Below are positions 8,245-16,126 of a stretch of 64,000 bases of DNA, piece after piece. The stretch is taken from the NCBI GenBank assembly GCA_041396905.1, contig JAWKXQ010000016.1:1-64000 (forward strand), written 5' to 3'. The position numbers were made by a program, and so were the translations under genes. Under the pieces are notes generated by a model. That model was not told the origin of the DNA and made no database searches. It worked only from the letters and a program-made list of their open reading frames with translations. The stretch's first letter is position 1. Every line of letters begins with the position of its first letter. The DNA comes from JACXVD01 sp020446665. Its GTDB lineage: Bacteria; Pseudomonadota; Alphaproteobacteria; Sphingomonadales; Sphingomonadaceae.

Positions 8245-9126
8245 ATGGCGGGGAAACGGGAATTTCTCTATCACCAGCTCTTTGTGGGGGCTGAACCGGA
8301 CGGGCGGCTGACCGTTACCAACCGGCTGCTGATTTTCGTCATTGTGCTGGCGGTTACCACCGCTGCGCTTTCCACTGAGCCGCTGATTACCGGCGAATGG
8401 CACCATATCCTGCTGATCAGCGAACTGGTCTTCGGGGCGATTTTCCTGCTCGAATATGTCGCGCGCATCTATGCCGCTGCGGAAGTGCCCGGACCGGGGA
8501 CAGACTGGCAAAAGCGCTGGCATTTCATCCGTTCGCCCTTGGGCCTGATTGACTTGCTGGTGGTGGTTTCCACCCTCATCCCCTTCATCACCGCCGATGC
8601 GGCCATGCTGCGCACCGTGCGCCTGCTGCGCGTCTTTGCCGTGATGAAGTTCGGGCGCTTTTCCAGAGCAATCCGCGAAATCAACAGCGCGATTGGTGAA
8701 CGGGCAGATGATCTGATCGTCACCATGGCGCTGGCAGGCGTGTTGCTGCTGGTCGGGTCCACCGCCATGTATATGACCGAGGGGCATCTCCAGCCTGAGG
8801 AATTCGGCTCCATCCCGCGCGCGCTCTGGTGGGCGATCATCACGCTCACTACGGTCGGCTATGGCGATGCCGCGCCGATCACGCCGCTGGGCAAGATGTT
8901 TGCTTCGATCGTCGCCCTGTGCGGCATCGCGCTGGTAGCCATGCCCACCGGCATTATTGCGGCGGCTTTCTCCGATGCGATGCAGCGTCGGCGCGATGAA
9001 AAGCTGGAGGAATTGCGCCGCCACCTTGAGGAAATCGAGGAAGAGGAAGAGGTGATCGAAGAACGCCTTGCCGAAATGTCCCGCCTCGGCCGCAACCGCA
9101 AGCCTCTGCCAAAGAAGAAGAAGTGA
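8245..9126 (+). CDS. Voltage-gated potassium channel (Kv/Kch-like, six TM segments)
   Basis: Ion-transport protein of 293 residues in the inner membrane. Several hydrophobic segments precede a voltage-sensor-like helix rich in arginine (MLRTVRLLRVFAVMKFGRFSRAI). A pore helix follows, with the selectivity filter TLTTVGYGDAAP, then the inner helix FASIVALCGIALVAMPTGII. After the last membrane segment comes a highly charged, probably coiled-coil tail (RRHLEEIEEEEEVIEERLAE) ending in PKKKK. The TVGYGD filter predicts K+ selectivity. The stop codon overlaps the GTG start of nth (GTGA), so the two genes are coupled. Confidence 0.9.
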   Translation: MAGKREFLYHQLFVGAEPDGRLTVTNRLLIFVIVLAVTTAALSTEPLITGEWHHILLISELVFGAIFLLEYVARIYAAAEVPGPGTDWQKRWHFIRSPLGLIDLLVVVSTLIPFITADAAMLRTVRLLRVFAVMKFGRFSRAIREINSAIGERADDLIVTMALAGVLLLVGSTAMYMTEGHLQPEEFGSIPRALWWAIITLTTVGYGDAAPITPLGKMFASIVALCGIALVAMPTGIIAAAFSDAMQRRRDEKLEELRRHLEEIEEEEEVIEERLAEMSRLGRNRKPLPKKKK

Positions 9127-9773
9127 CCAGGGACCAGATCTTCGAATTCTTCCGCCGTCTGGCAGAGGATGACCCGGCGCCGGAGACCGAGCTGGAATAT
9201 GGCAATGCCTATCAGCTGGTGGTGGCCGTGGCCCTTTCCGCACAGGCGACCGATGTGGGAGTGAACAAGGCCACGCGCGCTCTGTTCGCCAAGGTTGAAA
9301 CACCGCAGCAGATGCTAGCTCTGGGCGAGGAGGGCTTGAAGGAGCACATCAAGACCATCGGCCTGTTCAACAGCAAGGCAAAGAACGTGATCGCGCTGAG
9401 CCAGCTATTGGTGGACGAATATGGTGGCGAAGTTCCCGACAGCCGCGAGGAACTGGTCAAGCTGCCGGGCGTGGGGCGCAAGACCGCCAATGTCGTGCTC
9501 AATTGCTGGTTCGGGCAGGAAACCTTTGCTGTCGATACCCACATATTCCGCGTCGGCAACCGCACCGGCATGGCCAAGGGCAAGACCCCCGAAGCGGTCG
9601 AAGCCAAGCTGGAAAAGCGCGTGCCGGTACCCTTCCGCCTGCACGCCCATCACTGGCTGATCCTGCACGGGCGCTATGTCTGCAAGGCGCGGACGCCCGA
9701 ATGCTGGCGCTGCAAAGTGGCGGATCTGTGCAGCTTCCGGAAGAAGGTGCTGGAAAAGCCTAGGGGGCGGTAG
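9123..9773 (+). CDS. nth: Endonuclease III
   Basis: DNA glycosylase/AP lyase for oxidised pyrimidines. It has the helix-hairpin-helix LPGVGRKTANVVLN with the catalytic lysine, the catalytic aspartate in VDTHIFRVGNR, and a C-terminal [4Fe-4S] loop with cysteine spacing C-x6-C-x2-C-x5-C (VCKARTPECWRCKVADLC). Length is 216 residues. The start is the GTG at 9123, which overlaps the stop codon of the upstream channel gene. All family residues are present and the frame is intact. Confidence 0.96.
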   Translation: MTRDQIFEFFRRLAEDDPAPETELEYGNAYQLVVAVALSAQATDVGVNKATRALFAKVETPQQMLALGEEGLKEHIKTIGLFNSKAKNVIALSQLLVDEYGGEVPDSREELVKLPGVGRKTANVVLNCWFGQETFAVDTHIFRVGNRTGMAKGKTPEAVEAKLEKRVPVPFRLHAHHWLILHGRYVCKARTPECWRCKVADLCSFRKKVLEKPRGR

Positions 9774-9782
9774 TCAGTCCTC

Positions 9783-10151
9783 CTACAAAATCGCTTGCGC
9801 CAAAAGGTCTGCAACGGGTTTCAACTTGTAGCCTTTGGTGAATTTCATTTCGACCAAATTGAAGCCACTACCATAGACCTTTAATTCAGCATCAAGGTCA
9901 AATGTCCCCGAGTTCTCGACGGAAAATGCTGTTATCGAGCGCAATGCAATAGACAAAACTTCTACTTTCTTGCCAGTTAGCCCCTGCTTGTTCACAATGA
10001 GAATGCGCCTGTTTGTGAAGGCGCAACCATCACGAATGCCTTTGGTCGCAATGACGACTTGCTCGCCTTCCAGCAAAAGCGTGCTGACGAAATCTGCAAT
10101 CTCCTTGCCAGCCTTTTCGTCTCCAACGAAGAGAACTTCTCGGGCACTCAT
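9783..10151 (-). CDS. PH-domain-like small protein
   Basis: Protein of 122 residues, MSAREVLFVGDEKAGKEIAD..., without signal peptide or membrane segment. The segment FTNRRILIVNKQGLTGKKVEV followed by LRSITAFSVEN looks like the strand pattern of bacterial PH (bPH/YdcF-Vps36-like) domains, whose role is unknown. Its base composition is visibly lower in GC than the neighbours, with many A/T-ending codons, which suggests acquisition by transfer. It lies between convergent nth and the end of the symporter region without obvious partners. A plausible ribosome-binding site (GGAGGAAAGTGTC) precedes the ATG. Confidence 0.65.
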   Translation of the reverse strand: MSAREVLFVGDEKAGKEIADFVSTLLLEGEQVVIATKGIRDGCAFTNRRILIVNKQGLTGKKVEVLSIALRSITAFSVENSGTFDLDAELKVYGSGFNLVEMKFTKGYKLKPVADLLAQAIL

Positions 10152-10185
10152 GACACTTTCCTCCAGTAGCTAATTCGGATGCCGA

Positions 10186-11421
10186 TCAAACATCATCCGC
10201 CGAGATCATCTCTTCGCGGTCGATCTCGCCCGTCAGGCTCGCCACGGTTGTTGCGACCGCCGCATCGCCGGTCACATTCGTCGTGGTGCGCATCATGTCC
10301 ATGATCCGGTCCACACCCGCCACGAAGGCGATGGTTTCCAGCGGCACGCCGACTGCGCCGAACACCAGCGCCATCATGATCAGGCCAGCGCCGGGGATGC
10401 CCGCTGCGCCCACTGCGCCCAGCGTGCCGAGGATCGAGATGAGGAAATACTGGCCCCAGGTCAGGTCCACGCCGAAGATCTGCGCACCGAACAGGGTCGC
10501 AAGGCCGAGATACATCGCGGTGCCATTCATGTTGATCGTCGCGCCCAGCGAGATCACGAAGCTCGCCACCGAGTTCGACACGCCGAGATTGCGCTCTGCA
10601 CAGCGCAGCGTCACCGGCAGCGTCGCGTTGGAACTGGCGGTGGAGTAGCTGACGGCAATGGCGTCCACGATGCCGCGGAAGAAGTCGATCACCGGCAGCC
10701 GCGCGATGAACTTGATCATCGCCGAATACATCACCCCGATGATCAGCAGGCAGCCGAGATAGTTGAGGAACACCAGCTTGCCCAGCGCCGCCAGCGCATC
10801 CAGCCCCAGCGTGCCCGCCACCCATGCCATCAGCGCAAAGACGCCAAAGGGGGTCAGCTCCATCACGATCATGGTGACTTTCTGCATCACCACGCTGCCA
10901 CTATCGAAGATTTTCAGGACCGGCTCGCCCTCTTCCTTCGCCATCAAGATGCCGATGCCGAGCAGTAACGAGAAGATGATCAGCGGCAGCACGTTGACAT
11001 CTGCCATCACCTGCACCGGGCTTTGCGGGACCATGGACATCAACATGGTCCGCCAGGTTGCTTCATTCGGTTCGGGCACCGGCCCCATGTCGATCATGGA
11101 GGTATCGACGCCGATCCCCGGCTGCACCACAGTGCCAAGGAACAGGCCCAGCCACACTGCAATTTGCCCGGAAACCACAAACAACAACAAGGCCCGCCAG
11201 CCCACGCTGCCCAGCTTGCGCAGGTCACCAATGGAGGCGACGCCCGCGACCAGGCTGAAGAAGATCAGCGGCACCACCAGCATCTTGATGAAACCGACAA
11301 AGATGTCGCCAACGATCTTGATGCTTTCCGCCCCCGGCCCCCACAGCCAGCCGACCAGAATCCCGAGAAAGAGCGCCGCGAGGACGCGCTGCCACAAGGG
11401 GATTGCGAACCATGCCTTCAT
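10186..11421 (-). CDS. Dicarboxylate/amino acid:cation symporter (DAACS family)
   Basis: Inner-membrane secondary transporter of the glutamate/aspartate/C4-dicarboxylate family, 411 residues. Signature segments are the serine-rich SYSTASSNATLPVTL, GATINMNGTAMYLG and the substrate-binding RTTTNVTGDAAVA near the C-terminus. The TTTNVTGD form is typical of DctA/GltP-like proteins, but the substrate cannot be read from the sequence. It is followed by dapE upstream on the same strand (18 bp apart), although a functional link is not evident. Confidence 0.9.
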   Translation of the reverse strand: MKAWFAIPLWQRVLAALFLGILVGWLWGPGAESIKIVGDIFVGFIKMLVVPLIFFSLVAGVASIGDLRKLGSVGWRALLLFVVSGQIAVWLGLFLGTVVQPGIGVDTSMIDMGPVPEPNEATWRTMLMSMVPQSPVQVMADVNVLPLIIFSLLLGIGILMAKEEGEPVLKIFDSGSVVMQKVTMIVMELTPFGVFALMAWVAGTLGLDALAALGKLVFLNYLGCLLIIGVMYSAMIKFIARLPVIDFFRGIVDAIAVSYSTASSNATLPVTLRCAERNLGVSNSVASFVISLGATINMNGTAMYLGLATLFGAQIFGVDLTWGQYFLISILGTLGAVGAAGIPGAGLIMMALVFGAVGVPLETIAFVAGVDRIMDMMRTTTNVTGDAAVATTVASLTGEIDREEMISADDV

Positions 11422-11439
11422 TGCGGCTTCTCCCGGTTT

Positions 11440-12591
11440 CTAATGTGCGAGCGCATCCTTCACGATACGCGCAAATATGTGGCTTAGCGTATCAAGGTCG
11501 GCCAGCGCCACTGCCTCGTCGCGCTTGTGCATGGTGGCGTTGCACAGGCCGAATTCGATCACCGGGCACAGATCCTTGAGGAACCGCGCATCGGACGTGC
11601 CCCCGCTGGTCGAGCGTTCGGGGTCGATCCCCGTTTCCGCTTCGATGGCGCGGGCGATAATGTCGGAAAACTCGCCCGGCGGGGTGAGGAAGGGTTCGCC
11701 CGATATGATCGGCAGCGCGCTGCCGCCATGCTTCTGCGCGATCGCGCCGATCAGTTCGGACAGCGACGCGCCCGAATGCTGATCATTGAAGCGGATTGAA
11801 ATGCGCGCCTTCGCCTTGGCCGGGATGACGTTATGCGCCGTGTTGCCCACTTCCAGTTCGGTAATCTCGATATTGCTGGGCTGGAACCAGTCAGTCCCTT
11901 CATCCAGCACCAGCGCGTCAATCTCTGCCAGCATCGCGACCAGCTTGGGCACCGGATTGTCGGCCAGATGCGGATAGGCGACATGGCCTTGCACGCCCTC
12001 AACCTCCAGCCAGATGTTGACGGAGCCGCGCCGCCCGATCTTCATCATGTCACCCAGCCGGTTGACGCTGGTCGGCTCGCCCACCAGGCACAGGTCGGGG
12101 ATGTCGCCAACTGCGCGCATATGGTCGATCAGCGCGCGGGTGCCGTGCAAAGCGGGGCCTTCCTCATCGCCGGTGATGATGAAGCTGATCGTGCCCGCTT
12201 CTGCCGGCACCGCTGCCACCGCAGCCACCATCGCGGCGATAGAGCCCTTCATATCCACCGCGCCGCGGCCATAGAGCAGCTCGCCTCGCCGCTCCGGCGC
12301 AAAGGGCGCGCTGGCCCAGCCATCGCCGGGGGGGACCACGTCGAGATGTCCGGCAAAGGCGAAATGCCGTGTGCCCGCCGGACCGCGCCGGATCGCAAAC
12401 AGGTTCTCCACCGGGGCTTCGTCGCTACCCGCTGGCCCTTCGCCGCGCGCAAAGCGATGCACGGCAAAGCCCAGCGGCTCCAGCATGGCCTCCATCACAT
12501 CGAACACCAGCCCGGTGGCAGGCGTGACGCTGGGCGCTGCGATCAGCTCTTCGGCCAGCGTGGGAACGTCGGTATAGTCGCGCATATCCAT
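11440..12591 (-). CDS. dapE: Succinyl-diaminopimelate desuccinylase
   Basis: Zinc-dependent M20 peptidase-family enzyme of the lysine/meso-diaminopimelate pathway. It hydrolyses N-succinyl-LL-diaminopimelate. The protein (383 residues) shows the metal-site motifs FAGHLDVVPPGDGW and GRGAVDMKGSIAAMV, the catalytic ITGDEEGPALHGT, and the DapE-typical STSGGTSDARFLKDLCPVIE. A late histidine ligand occurs in NATMHKRDEAV. It shares a strand with the GST upstream (9-bp gap) and the symporter downstream. dapB, of the same pathway, is 3 kb away. Confidence 0.95.
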   Translation of the reverse strand: MDMRDYTDVPTLAEELIAAPSVTPATGLVFDVMEAMLEPLGFAVHRFARGEGPAGSDEAPVENLFAIRRGPAGTRHFAFAGHLDVVPPGDGWASAPFAPERRGELLYGRGAVDMKGSIAAMVAAVAAVPAEAGTISFIITGDEEGPALHGTRALIDHMRAVGDIPDLCLVGEPTSVNRLGDMMKIGRRGSVNIWLEVEGVQGHVAYPHLADNPVPKLVAMLAEIDALVLDEGTDWFQPSNIEITELEVGNTAHNVIPAKAKARISIRFNDQHSGASLSELIGAIAQKHGGSALPIISGEPFLTPPGEFSDIIARAIEAETGIDPERSTSGGTSDARFLKDLCPVIEFGLCNATMHKRDEAVALADLDTLSHIFARIVKDALAH

Positions 12592-12600
12592 CCGCTCAGG

Positions 12601-13269
12601 TCACGCCGTTGGCGCGGTTTCCCATTGTTCGATCACCCATTGTTCGTCTTCCGAAGCGGCGATCCATTGCTGCATCCAGTCATGTTCCCACACGGCCTGC
12701 ATATAGGCTTCGGCAAAGCCGGGAACCGCGACTCCATAGGTCACAAAGCGGCTGATGACAGGGGCATAGAAGATGTCCGCCGCGCCGAATGTGCCGAACA
12801 GGAAGGGGCCGCCCTGCCCGAAACGCGCGCGCGCCTCTGCCCACAGGCCGAGTATGCGCACGATATTGTGACGAACCTCGTCCGGCACCGTCACCCCTTC
12901 GAAACGCTTGCGCACATTCATCGGCATGGTCCGGCGCAAGGGGACATAGGAACTGTGCATTTCAGCCACCATCGCGCGGGCCATGCCGCGAGCGGCGTCA
13001 TCCTTGGGCCAGAAGCGATCGCGCCCGACCTTGTCGGCCAGATACTCCAGGATCGCCAGACTGTCCCAGATCACCACATCGCCATCCCACAGGATCGGCA
13101 CCTTGCCGCTGGAGGGCTGGACTTCGCCCATCTGCTGCTTGGCCGATTCCCACTCCTCGCCGGAGATGTTGACCGTGATTTCCTCGAAATGGAGGCCGGA
13201 TTGTTTGGCCGCCAGCCAGCCGCGCAGCGACCAGCTTGAATAGTTCTTGTTGCCGATAATCAGCTTCAT
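12601..13269 (-). CDS. Glutathione S-transferase family protein
   Basis: Cytosolic GST-fold protein of 222 residues. The thioredoxin-like N-terminal domain begins KLIIGNKNYSSWSLRGWLAA, with the YSSW segment at the active-site position (serine-type), and GKVPILWDGDVVIWDSLAIL supplies the cis-proline and the glutathione-binding ESxAI-like element in the form DSLAI. An all-helical C-terminal domain follows. I chose ATG 13269 because the upstream in-frame extension has no family similarity. The substrate is unknown. It forms a run with dapE on the minus strand. Confidence 0.88.
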   Translation of the reverse strand: MKLIIGNKNYSSWSLRGWLAAKQSGLHFEEITVNISGEEWESAKQQMGEVQPSSGKVPILWDGDVVIWDSLAILEYLADKVGRDRFWPKDDAARGMARAMVAEMHSSYVPLRRTMPMNVRKRFEGVTVPDEVRHNIVRILGLWAEARARFGQGGPFLFGTFGAADIFYAPVISRFVTYGVAVPGFAEAYMQAVWEHDWMQQWIAASEDEQWVIEQWETAPTA

Positions 13270-13814
13270 TCTCTGCTCCACCGCTGCAGCACGCAGAGGC
13301 GATAGGCGTTCATCCATCCGCTGTCGAGGCTGAACGGATGTCACACTTGTCACACTGTCCTGATGCGAAAAAGCCGGGTGCCGCAACTGGCCTGTCATGG
13401 CTTGAGCAAAACGGCAGGCTGCGGCGGCTTCCATCCGCCAGCCTGTGCCAGAAAGGCAGCGTGTAGGAAAATCCGAAAAGTGGCGCGCGGCGCTGTCTGG
13501 TTTCGCGCAGAGGGCGCAGGGGAAAGGAGAACGCGGAGAAGGTTACGGCTTCGCCGGGTTTTGTTTCACGCCAAGGCGCAAAGGCGCAACGATAAGATGT
13601 CGGCGACAGCCGAGAGTCCATAAATGCCTGCTGCCGCAGGCAATCCCTCTTCGCGCCTTTGCGTGATAAGAATCCTCCGCGATCCCCTTCCCTCTGCGCC
13701 TTCTGCGTGAACCAACAAACCCCCAACCAAGCCATAAGGACCACCCCCTAAGGCCCCACAAGGCCCTACAATCCCCTCCACGAAAGCCGTTCTCCATCCC
13801 CGGAGGACAGGACA
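13270..13814. repeat. Intergenic region with nested palindrome element B
   Basis: A 545-bp gap between divergent genes. 13270-13490 shows nothing I recognise. From 13500 to 13712 the DNA is a nested inverted repeat. The outer arms are 13500-13522 and 13690-13712, imperfect but clearly complementary, with a CTCTGCGCC...TGCG theme. Inner arms GCGCAAAGGCGC (13577-13588) and GCGCCTTTGCG (13653-13663) follow, with a central hairpin TGCCTGC-TGCC-GCAGGCA (13625-13642). This kind of GCGCCTTTGCG-rich repeat is, to my recollection, widespread in sphingomonad intergenic DNA. The last ~100 bp should carry the sthA promoter; GGAGG precedes its ATG. Confidence 0.7.
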
Positions 13815-15266
13815 ATGGCAAAATTCGATCTTGTAGTGCTGGGCAGCGGCCCGGCCGGGCGCAGAGCGGCGATTCAGGCGGCCAAATTGGGGCGCAGCGT
13901 GCTGGTGGTGGATGACCGCAAGAAAGTGGGCGGCGTGTCGCTCCATACCGGCACTATCCCCTCCAAGACCCTGCGCGAGACTGCGCTGAACCTGTCCGGC
14001 TGGCGCGAGCGCGGCTTTTACGGGGCCGGTCACCGCGCCAAGCAAGTGATCGAAAGCGATGATCTGGCCGCGCGCATGGCCAAGACCTTCGATTATGAAG
14101 TCTCTGTGCTGGAGCATCAATTTGCCCGCAATGGCGTGCGCACCATGGTCGGACGCGGCCGGTTTGAATCGCCGCACAAGATCGCTGTGGACCGCGAGAT
14201 GGACGGGCAGGTGGTCACTGAAGTGGTCCATGCGGAGAAGGTGCTGATCTGTGTCGGCACTGCCCCCTATCGCCCCGACCATATCCCCTTCAACGGCACC
14301 AGCATCGTCGATAGCGATGATTTCATCACTTCCCCGCGCCTGCCGCGCAGCCTGGCCGTGGTGGGCGGCGGCGTGATCGGCATCGAATATGCCACCATCT
14401 TCAGTGCGATGGATGTGCCCGTCACGCTGATCGAACCGCGCGAACAATTGCTGCCTTTCCTCGATGCGGAAATCGTGGATCACCTGGTTCACCTGATGCG
14501 TGACCGGGGCATTGCCCTGCGGATGGGCGGATCGGTGGAGCAGGTGAGCCTCGCCACCAATGGCAATCCGGTTTGCATCCTGTCTGACGGGCGGCAGGTG
14601 GCATCGGAAATGGTGCTTTTCACCGCTGGCCGGATCGGTGCCACGGGCGGGCTCAACCTTGCCGCTGCCGGGCTGGAGCCGGATGACCGCGGGCGGCTGG
14701 AGGTTGACCGCACCACCTTCCAGACCAGCCAGCCGCATATCTATGCCGCGGGCGATGTGATCGGCTTCCCCAGCCTTGCCTCCACTTCGATGGAGCAAGG
14801 CCGCGCGGCGGCCTGCCATGCCTTTGGCACCGGCAATGTCCTGCCCGATACCAACCATCCCTATGGCGTCTATGCGGTGCCCGAATTGTCCTCCGTCGGC
14901 ATGACCGAACAGCAGGCGCGCGAACAGGGCCTATCCTATGAATGCGGCATCGCCCGTTTCCGCGAGACCTCTCGCGGGCACATTATGGGCATGGAATATG
15001 GCGTGCTCAAGCTGGTCTGCCACCGCGAGACACGGCGCGTGCTGGGCGTGCATATTATCGGCGAAGGGGCGAGCGAGCTGGTCCATATCGGCCAGGCGGT
15101 GATCGCGCTGGAGGGCACGGTCGATTACTTCGTGGAGAACAGCTTCAACTATCCCACACTGGCCGAAGGCTACAAGGTGGCCGCGCTGGACGTGTGGAAC
15201 CGGCTGCAGACGCGGTTGGCCGATGTGGTGGAATTGAAACCGCGCAAGCGCACACGGAAAGGGTAG
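13815..15266 (+). CDS. sthA: Si-specific NAD(P)+ transhydrogenase (soluble)
   Basis: FAD-dependent soluble transhydrogenase that passes reducing equivalents between NADPH and NAD+. It belongs to the pyridine nucleotide-disulfide oxidoreductase family, but the usual CxxxxC redox pair is absent: the site reads GGVSLHTGTIPSKTL, as in SthA. The FAD motif VVLGSGPAGRRAAIQAAKLG, the NAD(P) motif AVVGGGVIGIEYATIFSAM, and HIYAAGDVIGFPSLASTSME are all present. Length is 483 residues. A GGAGGACAGGACA ribosome-binding site precedes the ATG. It ends at repeat copy C1, facing engB. Confidence 0.95.
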   Translation: MAKFDLVVLGSGPAGRRAAIQAAKLGRSVLVVDDRKKVGGVSLHTGTIPSKTLRETALNLSGWRERGFYGAGHRAKQVIESDDLAARMAKTFDYEVSVLEHQFARNGVRTMVGRGRFESPHKIAVDREMDGQVVTEVVHAEKVLICVGTAPYRPDHIPFNGTSIVDSDDFITSPRLPRSLAVVGGGVIGIEYATIFSAMDVPVTLIEPREQLLPFLDAEIVDHLVHLMRDRGIALRMGGSVEQVSLATNGNPVCILSDGRQVASEMVLFTAGRIGATGGLNLAAAGLEPDDRGRLEVDRTTFQTSQPHIYAAGDVIGFPSLASTSMEQGRAAACHAFGTGNVLPDTNHPYGVYAVPELSSVGMTEQQAREQGLSYECGIARFRETSRGHIMGMEYGVLKLVCHRETRRVLGVHIIGEGASELVHIGQAVIALEGTVDYFVENSFNYPTLAEGYKVAALDVWNRLQTRLADVVELKPRKRTRKG

Positions 15267-15271
15267 CATGA

Positions 15272-15455
15272 ATCCTCCCCATGTTGCGCAGCCATTTGGG
15301 GAGGGGGACCGCCAGCCTGCAAGGCTGGGGGTGGAGGGGTATGGCGCTGCACATTAAACCCATTCGGCCGGGGAGCTGCCGCGCCCTTCCCCCTCCGTCA
15401 CGCGCCTTGCGGCGCGCGCCACCTCCCCATTTGCACTGCGTGAAAACGGGGAGGA
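15272..15455 (-). repeat. Palindromic repeat C, copy 1
   Basis: Second member of the family described at 51068-51284, in opposite orientation. Both ends carry CCTCCCC...GGGGAGG modules that can themselves fold (15275-15310 and 15421-15453). On the minus strand it reads AGTCCTCCCCGTTTTCACGC, then CAAATGGGGAGGTGGCG, in parallel with the other copy. It lies between the convergent genes sthA and engB, where it could act as a bidirectional terminator. Confidence 0.85.
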
Positions 15456-15466
15456 CTATATGCCCC

Positions 15467-16123
15467 TCAGCTCTCCGCGTCGGCCAGAACGGCGGCGCGC
15501 AATTCGGCAATGCCCATGCCCTTTTCCGCGCTGGTCACGTGGATCAGGGGGAAAGCGGCGACATGTTTGCGCGCTTCGGCTTCGGTTGCGGCGCGGACTT
15601 TTCCCAGCTCGCTCGCCTTCACCTTGTCGGCCTTGGTCAGCACGACGCGATAGCCGACAGCGGCTTCGTCGAGCATTTTCATGAATTCGCGGTCCACATC
15701 CTTCAGCCCGTGGCGGCAATCGACCAGCACCAGCGTGCGCCGCAGCACCTGCCGCCCGCGCAGGAAGCTGCGGACCAGCGCCTTCCACCGTTCGACCACT
15801 TTCACCGGTGCCTTGGCAAAGCCATAGCCGGGCATATCGACCAGCCGGAAGTGTAGCGGATCGCCCACGTCGAAGAAATTCAGTTCCTGCGTGCGCCCCG
15901 GCGTCACCGATGCACGCGCCAGCCCCTTGCGATTGGTGAGCGCATTGAGCAGCGAGCTCTTGCCGACATTGGAGCGCCCGCAAAAGGCGATTTCCGGCGC
16001 GTCGGGTTCCGGCAGGAATTTCAGCTGCGGGGCAGAGAGGAGAAACGCCACCGGCCCGGAAAAGAGCTTGCGCGCGCGTTCTTCCAGCTCGGCCTGCGCC
16101 TGCTCTTCTTCGGGCGTGGTCAC
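15467..16123 (-). CDS. engB: Ribosome biogenesis GTPase EngB (YihA/YsxC)
   Basis: Essential GTPase of 218 residues involved in 50S assembly or cell-cycle progression. The G motifs are clear: G1 GRSNVGKSSLLNAL, G2 region TPGRTQELNFF, G3 DMPGYGFA, G4 TKAD and G5-like TSAEKG. It lies immediately downstream of yidC (3-bp gap), in the conserved order rpmH-rnpA-yidD-yidC-engB. Confidence 0.95.
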   Translation of the reverse strand: MTTPEEEQAQAELEERARKLFSGPVAFLLSAPQLKFLPEPDAPEIAFCGRSNVGKSSLLNALTNRKGLARASVTPGRTQELNFFDVGDPLHFRLVDMPGYGFAKAPVKVVERWKALVRSFLRGRQVLRRTLVLVDCRHGLKDVDREFMKMLDEAAVGYRVVLTKADKVKASELGKVRAATEAEARKHVAAFPLIHVTSAEKGMGIAELRAAVLADAES

Positions 16124-16126
16124 GCC

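Noticed and set aside
7270..9303. 677-codon minus-strand frame across dapB, the K+ channel and nth
   Set aside because: Composite of shadow frames, opposite well-conserved genes; only its last part overlaps real cobB coding sequence.
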